Shown: piece by piece, positions 59,901-64,000 of the stretch
Numbering within the stretch: the stretch's first letter is position 1
Layout of the letters: the number at the start of each line of letters is the position of its first letter
Assembly: GCA_032622095.1 (NCBI GenBank)
Contig: CP136063.1
Coordinates: forward strand, 88,019,980-88,083,979
Direction: 5' to 3'
Source of the DNA: Siphonodentalium dalli
Taxonomy: Eukaryota > Mollusca > Scaphopoda > Gadilida > Siphonodentaliidae
Length of the DNA: 64,000 bases
Position numbers and translations under genes: made by a program
The notes under the pieces: generated by a model
What the model saw: only the letters and a program-made list of their open reading frames with translations
Told to the model about the DNA's origin: nothing
The model's database searches: none

Positions 59901-62900
59901 ACAAAGAGACAGAGTAGAAGCTGTAGAGTAATTGGTAGTTAATTAACACCTTGATTAACGCCTTGTAGTGCTATACGGCCAATGTTATGTTCATTTGTGT
60001 TCATTGTTTAGTAGCTTTGTATTCAAATAATGCTAATAAAAAACAAAATACGTCATCAAAGTTGGAAATAACACTACATACACATAGTTCTAATGGACCA
60101 ACACGCAGCCACAAACCCAATTTCACCCTTCTATTCCGCGTTCTGGACCTGTGTTCTTTTATGTTCGTTTGTGTTCGTTGTTAATAGGACCTCTGGGGAC
60201 CTCATTCTGCTAGGCCTCATCTTCTGTATAGTCTCAAATTAGCATTGTTTTTAGTTACTTTTTCCCTTCTGGGAATTTTCTATATCTCCTAATTTGCAGA
60301 AGGTAAAATGCATAATCGAGGTGACTAATGGGTGAACATCACCAACTTCAACTGGGGAACTTCAATCTGATCTTAGGTCTCCCATAGCAGTTGAGGCCTA
60401 AGCAGAATGAGGTTCCCAGAGAGTGAATTTGTTGACGCTCGCCGACCGCACGGGATAGCTATGGTGGGATAGCATCACTAAATTCACCTTCTGGGGACCT
60501 AATTCTGCAAATGACAGACACACTATTTGCAGACTTGCTGCTAAACAATAGAAAAAAGCATTTGCTCAATACTTCTCAGTCAATTAAAAAAATGTCCATT
60601 GTCCATAATCATAGCCCATCCCTTGTACATTCTAGGATCACTGATACCTAAACCTAGTGGGCATGTCAGTTATGCAATGATTTACAATTTTATTATACAT
60701 TTTTGTTTTCTTCATCAGAGGATTATGTTAGATATTAGCTTATGTTATCTATTCTCTGCACTATTGTAATCACATCACATAACAGGTCCAATAAGCAGTT
60801 CTTATGCCTTCAACCCTTCCATGACTGAAGCTTTCTGGAATTTTGCCAAAAACCCTGTGCCAATGCATTCTCTTTATATTATGAGAGTCTCCCATAGGGA
60901 GAATGCATTGGCCTAACAATATTTATCTTGACCTTGTAAGCCAGTGTATTCTCTTATATATGCGAGGCTCCCAATGGGAGACTCGCATATATAAGAGAAT
61001 GCACTAGCACATGATCTTTAATGCTGAACCCACGCAGCTCCCGTCATGAAAGTGTTAACCCTTCCATGACTGGAGCTTCTTGATTTTTTCGCGAAAACCC
61101 TGTGCCAATGCATTCTGTTATATATGCGAGTCTCCCATAAGTAAGGAGACACACATATATAAGAGAATACATTGGCCTAACAATATTTACCTTGACCTTG
61201 TAAGTCAGTGTATTCTCTTATATATTCGAGGCTCCCTATGGGAGACTCACATATATAAGAGAATGGTCTGGCACATGATCTTCAATGCTGCACCCGTGCA
61301 GCTCCCGTCATGAAAGTGTAAACTTGTTCTTTTCTTCTGACAGCCTCATGGCCTGTCAGTCATCGTCACAGCTCCAGCGGTTTTTAACTTCACGGGAGAT
61401 GCATGTCCAGAAAGACACTTGGAAGTTGCTGAAATTTTAGGTGGGTTTATGTTGCGTCACCGATTATCTAGGGGCTCCTTAACATTTTGTTAACCCTTTC
61501 CATACCAATAATAGACCATTCCAATGTATATGTTTATAACTGAGTGGGAGAATCCATTCAGAATAGAAATGGATAACTGGATCTTGCTGGCGGATAGTTA
61601 TTTGTTTTAATATAGCAATTCTAAGCTATTACAGCCTGTCATCATGACAGGCTCATCACAATTTCAGCCTGTCATTTCACACCTTCTGCCTGTCAACTAA
61701 TATTTCACAGTAAACACCAAATGTGCGAGAAGATGTCATCATTCCTCAAAGCAACTTAGCACATTTCTGTATATTAAAAAACTGAGTCATTGATTAATTC
61801 AGTTGCCAAGAGCATAATGCGGCCTAATATTGTACATTCGTATTCTCATATAACTTCAGATCCATAGATTAATCTTAACTGATTTCATATATTGCTGGTT
61901 GCTTTTGGCATTTCTGTGATTGATCATTAACTAATATATGGTCTGTCATAACGGCAGGTAAACAAGTAACTTCAGCCTGTCATAATACAATTTCTGGTAG
62001 GTTTCGTGTGCCTGTCATTTGCAGAATGGGGTCCCCAGAGGGTGAATTTAGTGACGCTATCCTGCATAGCGGGCTAACATCACTAAATTCACCCTCTTGG
62101 GACCTCATTCTGCTTAGGCCTCATCTTCTCTGGAAAGTTTATTATCAAATTTCTATAGAAACTACTTCACATAGATTCTATTTCTTTTTTAGTTTATTTA
62201 GTTTAAATTCACCCTCTGGGGACCTCATTCCCCAAATGACAGGCACCCTAAACTCAAGTTTGCTGTCAGTGACCAGTTACTTCAAGGCATGTTGATAACA
62301 AGTTTAGCAAACAGCCTTTTAACTATCCATCATATTTTAACCCTTTGAAAAATGCTAGCCTCTTAGTCATTTCATTCGGATTCATGTTATTGGAAGTTTT
62401 ATATTCTATTTATAGGTGTTGATGTGCGGAACGCCAAGCTTGCCGATGCGGGTAAAATCCTAGGTGATGCACTTCTTAAACTGATGCACAGTTTAGAGAT
62501 ACCAGACGGATTGTCGGCTATGGGCTATACTGTAGCTGATGTGCCTCAACTGGTCAAAGGAACAATACCACAGGTACCTAACATAGTCATCAAATTTCCA
62601 GTTCTAATTCAAGTTAGGCTATTGAACAAGCTACGCTTTACAGAGTAAAAGCACTAATGAGTCACAAAGCATTACATCACTGTCAGCCAATTACAACATT
62701 TGATGATAAAGTGATGAAGCCAATCAGGCGATTGTCAAAATTCCTATACAGCATCACTAAATTCGCCCTCTGGGGACCTCATTCTGTAAATGTCCAGCCC
62801 ACTATTTTTAGGCTTGTTAAAAAATATATCTAACAATTCTGCTGGCGGCCAGCTATTTAATTCACACATCTTTTCTTCTAGCATCGAGTCAACAAACTGT

Positions 62901-62965
62901 GCCCAAAGAAATTCACAGAAGATGACTTGGCAGACATGCTTACGAAAAGTCTGAAATTATACTGA
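44863..62965 (+). CDS. ADHFE1: hydroxyacid-oxoacid transhydrogenase, mitochondrial
   Basis: Iron-containing alcohol dehydrogenase family enzyme of the mitochondrial matrix. It oxidises 4-hydroxybutyrate to succinic semialdehyde while reducing 2-oxoglutarate to D-2-hydroxyglutarate. Twelve exons: 44863-44906, 47250-47303, 49438-49592, 50019-50215, 51654-51731, 52581-52686, 55073-55225, 57296-57394, 58387-58465, 61344-61440, 62416-62573, 62882-62965. All join in phase to give about 434 residues; animal orthologues are about 465 with the presequence. The order matches human ADHFE1: [14 protein letters not shown], the nucleotide-binding [43 protein letters not shown], and the C-terminal SLKLY. 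Expected iron ligands are the Asp and His of SGIDVLCHA, His of CHGMSY and His of PHGLSV. The N-terminal exon is unresolved (candidate at 37249). Confidence 0.93.
44910..45032. mobile_element. F5 MITE, left arm deleted
   Basis: CAGTAATGCTCTCGAGAGC, then the intact right arm to GGAGCATTACTG. It starts 4-6 bp after the preceding exon's donor. Confidence 0.8.
45537..45655. repeat. ~120 bp imperfect palindrome
   Basis: GAGAGTACCAAATTTTCACC pairs with GGTGAAATTTGGTACCCTC. The centre is CACCAAAAGGCTCATGG. Single copy in the window. Confidence 0.75.
45803..46241. mobile_element. F6 MITE, complete, TTAA-flanked
   Basis: 439 bp with TTAA at 45799-45802 and 46242-46245. The left end AGGCCCACTTAATTTTCGAG pairs with the right end TCGAAAATTTAGTAGGCCT. 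This is the reference copy for F6. Confidence 0.85.
46250..46885. repeat. ~165 bp tandem repeat
   Basis: About four units. GATAACTCAAGTTATGATTA, TTAAAATACAGGATAGGTTC and TGATGGAGATATGCTCCTTT recur near-identically at 46430-46560 and 46585-46715, with more diverged units outside. Confidence 0.8.
46893..46982. mobile_element. F5 MITE fragment split by an F1 insertion
   Basis: The central F5 arms (CAGGATTTAGTCGGAAATAT and complement) run to CTGCTGTGGTTAA, where F1 sequence begins at that TTAA. Confidence 0.75.
46983..47085. mobile_element. F1 MITE, left end only
   Basis: AGGTACTCAATCCGATAAAA...TTCGAGTCGAGGAAGTCACC. It is inserted at the TTAA inside the F5 arm. Confidence 0.75.
47250..47303 (+). 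CDS. ADHFE1 exon (18 codons)
   Basis: The acceptor is TCATATTGTAG and the donor is GGGATG|GTTTGT. It encodes [18 protein letters not shown], phase 0 at both ends. Confidence 0.9.
47304..48184. other. ADHFE1 intron, nothing recognised
   Basis: No repeat family or exon was found. Confidence 0.5.
48185..48320. mobile_element. F5 and F2 MITE fragments
   Basis: The right tip of F5 (CATTATTTAGGGCATTACTG) is followed by F2 pieces (GGTCTCCCATAGCAGATG, ATGAGGTCCCCAGAGGGT). Confidence 0.6.
48450..48530. mobile_element. F4 MITE fragment
   Basis: TTACTTTACTAAATACTCATTGATGAG and AATGTTCAGATAATAAGTTC, the right-half motifs of F4. Confidence 0.55.
48790..49310. repeat. F9 repeat, inverted, split by an F3 MITE
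   Basis: F9 phrases CCAAACTTAATATGGATCTT and AAGCAGCCATCTTCAATTTT run up to a TTAA at 48981. F9 resumes at 49246 with ACTCGAGATGGGAGCTGTTG. Confidence 0.75.
48985..49241. mobile_element. F3 hairpin MITE nested in F9
   Basis: TTAA at 48981-48984 and 49242-49245. The ends are CCCTTTCATGATGGGAGC and ...CAGTCATGGAAGGG. Two hairpins. Confidence 0.85.
49315..49392. mobile_element. F4 MITE end (inverted fragment)
   Basis: AATAGACCATTCCGATGTAT, then GATAGAAAGGGTTAA, the reverse of the F4 left end. Confidence 0.65.
49438..49592 (+). CDS. ADHFE1 exon
   Basis: The acceptor is GTCATCAACAG and the donor is ATACCAG|GTTAGT (phase 2). It encodes [18 protein letters not shown] through [11 protein letters not shown]. 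Confidence 0.92.
50019..50215 (+). CDS. ADHFE1 exon (nucleotide-binding motif)
   Basis: The acceptor is CATTTTCCAG and the donor is TTGCAG|GTAAAT. It encodes [20 protein letters not shown], then [15 protein letters not shown] and KPLIA. The GGGS glycine turn contacts the dinucleotide in this family. Confidence 0.95.
50331..50760. mobile_element. F1 MITE, TTAA on both sides
   Basis: TTAA at 50327-50330 and 50761-50764. The ends are AGATGCGTAATCCGATTA and GGATTGAGTACCT. This copy defines the F1 boundaries best. Confidence 0.85.
51035..51492. mobile_element. F3 hairpin MITE (CTTTCAGTGCCA type)
   Basis: TTAA at 51031-51034 and 51493-51496. The ends are CCCTTTCAGTGCCAAGGG and TGGCACTGAAAGGG. It has one intact CATTCTCTTATATATGTGAG hairpin and is longer than the other copies. 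Confidence 0.8.
51560..51632. mobile_element. F3 MITE fragment
   Basis: CAATATTGACCTTGACCTTC, then GTGCATTCTCTTTTATTTG, close to the next exon. Confidence 0.6.
51654..51731 (+). CDS. ADHFE1 exon
   Basis: The acceptor is CTTACTTTCTAG and the donor is AAGACTG|GTAAGT. It encodes [20 protein letters not shown]. Human reads [12 protein letters not shown], so Thr replaces Pro and Gly replaces Ser. Confidence 0.93.
52325..52552. mobile_element. F1 MITE, right half
   Basis: It runs from AAGTGGTTACTATTAGCAAT (the palindrome centre) to GGATTGAGTACCTATAA. Confidence 0.7.
52581..52686 (+). CDS. ADHFE1 exon (first iron ligand)
   Basis: The acceptor is TTTTATTGCAG and the donor is TCTTATG|GTAAGA, splitting a Cys codon. 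It encodes [19 protein letters not shown] to YSGIDVL. The Asp of SGID is the expected Fe ligand. Confidence 0.95.
52742..52998. mobile_element. F3 hairpin MITE
   Basis: CCCTTTCATGACGGGAGC at the left, AGTCATGGAAGGG then TTAA at the right. Both hairpins are recognisable. Confidence 0.8.
53003..54120. other. ADHFE1 intron, mostly unrecognised
   Basis: It contains a small F1 remnant near 53355-53395 (AAAGAAATAGTAATTTAGGG). Nothing else is assigned. Confidence 0.4.
54125..54300. mobile_element. GATTAC-motif array (hAT-type subterminal repeat)
   Basis: Repeated ATTACGATTACAATTACTTT and GTAATCGATTACGATTACAA. Arrays of this kind occur at the ends of hAT elements in many animals, so this is probably a non-autonomous hAT. 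The boundaries are unclear. Confidence 0.5.
54388..54457. repeat. Perfect 70 bp palindrome
   Basis: AGAGCACAATTTCGAGGAGG...ATATGGATTACATAT...CCTCCTCGAAATTGTGCTCT. The arms are about 28 bp with no mismatch seen. Confidence 0.9.
55073..55225 (+). CDS. ADHFE1 exon (second iron ligand)
   Basis: The acceptor is TATATTTTGTAG and the donor is CAAAAG|GTAAAT. It encodes [19 protein letters not shown] to [18 protein letters not shown]. The leading His is the Fe ligand four residues after the Asp. Confidence 0.95.
55352..56340. mobile_element. pogo/Tigger-like non-autonomous element
   Basis: 989 bp flanked by TA. The ends CAGTGAAACCTCTCAAAAC and ...TTTGGAGAGGTTTTACTG are inverted partners and match the CAGTnAAACCTCT type of pogo elements. 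No DDE transposase frame was found. Confidence 0.8.
56393..56655. mobile_element. F4 MITE, right end truncated
   Basis: TTAA, then CCATTTCTTTACTAAATGG and the F4 body. Confidence 0.75.
56937..57165. mobile_element. F4 MITE, complete, TTAA-flanked (piggyBac-like)
   Basis: 229 bp with TTAA at 56933-56936 and 57166-57169. The ends are CCCTTTCTATACTAAATGG and ...ATGAGTATGGAAAGGG. Reference copy for F4. Confidence 0.85.
57296..57394 (+). CDS. ADHFE1 exon
   Basis: The acceptor is GTCGTTTTTCAG and the donor is CTATG|GTAAGT. It encodes [19 protein letters not shown] then [13 protein letters not shown]. Confidence 0.94.
57590..58115. repeat. F9 repeat element, inverted, complete
   Basis: It begins TAGCTCAACTTGACGAAATC and ends CCCCAAGTTGAGCTACAGTG. 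Internal units have ATGGCCAACGGCAGCCATCT and GGATCTTCGGGCTGACCTCT. Confidence 0.75.
58387..58465 (+). CDS. ADHFE1 exon (third iron ligand)
   Basis: The acceptor is TTCATTTATAG and the donor is TTAATA|GTAAGT. It encodes [19 protein letters not shown]. The His after the split Cys is an expected Fe ligand. Confidence 0.94.
58508..60535. mobile_element. F2 compound foldback MITE carrying a 1.56 kb insertion
   Basis: F2 starts GCAAATAGTGTGTCTGTC and ends ACACTATTTGCAGACTTG. It is interrupted by the element at 58629-60191. Confidence 0.85.
58629..60191. mobile_element. 1563 bp long-TIR element with 10 bp TSD (MULE-like)
   Basis: TCTGGGGACC is duplicated exactly (58619-58628 and 60192-60201). The ends are GGTCCTACTAAACAACGAAC and the complement of GGTCCTATTAACAACGAAC. 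The inverted arms extend some 370 bp each, including AAGCGGAATAGAAGGGTGAA and CTTCATCGAAGTCAGGCGG. A further inner repeat (GCACAGAATTAAACTCTCAA) occurs twice. Long TIRs with a 9-11 bp TSD suit Mutator-like elements. No transposase is seen. Confidence 0.85.
60814..61054. mobile_element. F3 hairpin MITE, first of a pair
   Basis: CCCTTCCATGACTGAAGC to ...CCCGTCATGAAAGTG. It shares the TTAA at 61055-61058 with the next copy. Confidence 0.8.
61059..61319. mobile_element. F3 hairpin MITE, second of a pair
   Basis: CCCTTCCATGACTGGAGC to CCCGTCATGAAAGTG, ending 24 bp before the next exon. Two CTCTTATATATKCGAG-type hairpins. Confidence 0.8.
61344..61440 (+). CDS. ADHFE1 exon (fourth iron ligand)
   Basis: The acceptor is TTCTTCTGACAG and the donor is ATTTTAG|GTGGGT. 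It encodes [19 protein letters not shown] then [12 protein letters not shown]. The His of PHG is the last expected Fe ligand. Confidence 0.95.
61490..61575. mobile_element. F4 MITE fragment
   Basis: TTAACCCTTTCCATACCAAT, then ATAGACCATTCCAATGTATA, inverted relative to 56937. Confidence 0.65.
61576..62006. repeat. Dispersed CAGCCTGTCAT phrases
   Basis: CAGCCTGTCAT or close variants recur at least four times between 61630 and 61985 in an otherwise unassigned stretch. Confidence 0.5.
62007..62250. mobile_element. F2 MITE, internally deleted
   Basis: A first hairpin (GGTCCCCAGAGGGTGAATTT and complement) and the last arm. The spacer is mostly gone. Confidence 0.75.
62416..62573 (+). CDS. ADHFE1 exon
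   Basis: The acceptor is CTATTTATAG and the donor is CCACAG|GTACCT. It encodes [19 protein letters not shown] to [19 protein letters not shown]. Confidence 0.94.
62755..62822. mobile_element. F2 MITE end fragment
   Basis: ATCACTAAATTCGCCCTCTG, then ACCTCATTCTGTAAATG and CTATTTTTAGGCTTGTT. Confidence 0.7.
62882..62965 (+). CDS. ADHFE1 last exon
   Basis: The acceptor is TTTTCTTCTAG. It encodes [19 protein letters not shown] then LTKSLKLY and TGA at 62963-62965. The SLKLY end matches the conserved animal C-terminus (SMKLY). Confidence 0.94.
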   Translation, partial: HRVNKLCPKKFTEDDLADMLTKSLKLY

Positions 62966-63059
62966 AAAGTATAACAGTGTCTCAAGAGAAATATGGATTT
63001 TATGCCTTCTAACTTATAAGGTGTTCAGAAATTAAAAAAATATATAGAGGATCTACAAA

Positions 63060-63170
63060 TCTTCCCCAGTTTATAGCGAAATTTACAAAACTCGTCCAAT
63101 AAATTAGGGACCTAATTTGCTTGTAAAGTTTTGTAAATTTCGCTATAAACTTGGGAGGAATTGTTGATTC
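63060..63170. repeat. 3' UTR inverted repeat with AATAAA in its loop
   Basis: GTTTATAGCGAAATTTACAA pairs with TTGTAAATTTCGCTATAAAC. The unpaired middle includes AATAAA at 63098-63103, the first canonical poly(A) signal after the ADHFE1 stop. Confidence 0.75.
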
Positions 63171-63204
63171 TATGTCAATAATGCGACATGAAACTAACAG
63201 TGAT

Positions 63205-63285
63205 CACGCAGACTATACACAGTAAAGTGGACTATACCCAGTAACGCAGACTATACCCAGTAAGGTGGACTATACACGATTTCTA
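63205..63285. repeat. ~19 bp tandem repeat, four units
   Basis: Units of the type GACTATACCCAGTAA followed by 4-5 variable bases (AGTG, CGCA, GGTG). Confidence 0.8.
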
Positions 63286-63533
63286 TAGGGCCTGCAATTA
63301 CTTTTCACTTTAAAAACTATGCATTGTTTGACCACATAAAGAAATATTTGAATTGGAACCATGTTAGTTTTTGTGGCGAAATAACACATCTTGATTGATG
63401 TGAATGATTAACGATGATAGCACATGATAAGGAAGTCCATTAACATTCAATTGGTCTAAATATTATTATGAAGGAGCAATTGTGTCATGTTAATGCCATC
63501 TAGAAGAGAATATATACTTGTGTCATTATTTAA

Positions 63534-63776
63534 CCCTTTGAGTGCCAGGTCGATTTTTGTATCAACCCATATACCCTGTGCCAATGCATTCTCTTATATA
63601 TGCGAGTCGACCATAGGTCGCCTCGCATATATAAGAGAATGCATTGGCCTAACAATTTTTTATTTATTATTTTTTTTTACAATTTTTTACAATTTTAATA
63701 ATTTATTCTTATATTCTTTAACAGACTTATTTTGTAGGTTTAGGGCCGATAAGATCGGCCCCTGGCACTCAAAGGG
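63534..63776. mobile_element. F3 hairpin MITE, complete (CTTTGAGTGCC type)
   Basis: 243 bp with TTAA at 63530-63533 and 63777-63780. The ends are CCCTTTGAGTGCCAGG and CCTGGCACTCAAAGGG. One perfect CATTCTCTTATATATGCGAG hairpin lies inside. The TTAA and CCCTTTGAG terminus is close to known piggyBac termini. Confidence 0.9.
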
Positions 63777-63828
63777 TTAATAAAATAACCTGATACAAAA
63801 AGCAGCAGGACAAGTTTTATTTGGAGAC

Positions 63829-64000
63829 AAGCCTTGAAATAGTGTGTCTGTCATTTGCAGAATGAGGATCCCAGAGGGTGAATTTAGTGATGCTACCCTG
63901 CATAGCGGGCTAGCATCACCAAATTCACCCTCTGGGGACCTCATTCTGCTTACAACTCAGCAGAATGAGGTTCCCAGAGGGTGAATTTGGTGATGCTAGC
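63829..64000. mobile_element. F2 compound foldback MITE, runs off the window
   Basis: AAGCCTTGAAATAGTGTGTC, the first hairpin, then the start of another arm (CAGAATGAGGTTCCCAGAGG) at the edge. Confidence 0.8.

Noticed and set aside
1-64000. tRNA, rRNA or snRNA genes
   Set aside because: No cloverleaf A/B box pair or conserved rRNA or snRNA block was recognised by eye; a covariance-model scan would be decisive.

Overview
This is metazoan nuclear DNA from an AT-rich, intron-rich genome packed with short transposons. The organism is probably a marine lophotrochozoan, with a bivalve mollusc as the best guess. That guess rests on the gene structures (small coding exons in long introns, GT-AG splice sites), an ADHFE1 orthologue, a gustatory-receptor-like gene, and a very high density of MITEs and ~150-180 bp degenerate tandem repeats. 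I see no bacterial operon, CRISPR array, tRNA or rRNA. Three host genes are supported.

Layout. (1) 646-854 (+): the last coding exon of ribosomal protein L7 (uL30), with a poly(A) signal four bases after the stop. (2) ~865-20,000: no confident gene. It holds piggyBac-, Tc1- and hAT-like MITEs, a nest of elements carrying CTTAAG-centred palindromes (6.0-8.0 kb), ~180 bp repeat arrays and a 380 bp double palindrome with an exact 8 bp target duplication. (3) 20,029-31,339 (-): a 9-exon gene for a ~560-residue polytopic membrane protein. I read it as gustatory-receptor-like (GRL), because of its topology and the three consecutive phase-0 introns before its C-terminal exons. (4) 31.4-37.2 kb: degenerate tandem repeats, homopolymer G/C tracts and MITEs. 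(5) 37,558-39,603 (+): a 5'-truncated LINE reverse transcriptase with one in-frame stop and a 3' tail ending near 40,306. (6) 44,863-62,965 (+), possibly starting at 37,249: ADHFE1, the mitochondrial hydroxyacid-oxoacid transhydrogenase, with 12 confident exons that join in phase to the stop. The four expected iron ligands are present. (7) 63-64 kb: an ADHFE1 3' hairpin, a short tandem repeat and further MITEs.

The three genes show no functional coupling; they are ordinary neighbours. The unusual content is in the repeats. At least four distinct families sit at TTAA sites, and several elements are inserted inside others with readable target duplications. One MITE ends 7 bp inside a GRL intron and is associated with a duplicated piece of GRL exon 4. 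I found no convincing new multi-gene system. The best candidates for new biology are the CTTAAG-palindrome element nest, the GRL gene with its long acidic loop, and the very short (99 bp) and fully palindromic (380 bp) insertions. All boundaries were read by eye, so MITE edges without a stated target duplication may be off by tens of bases.
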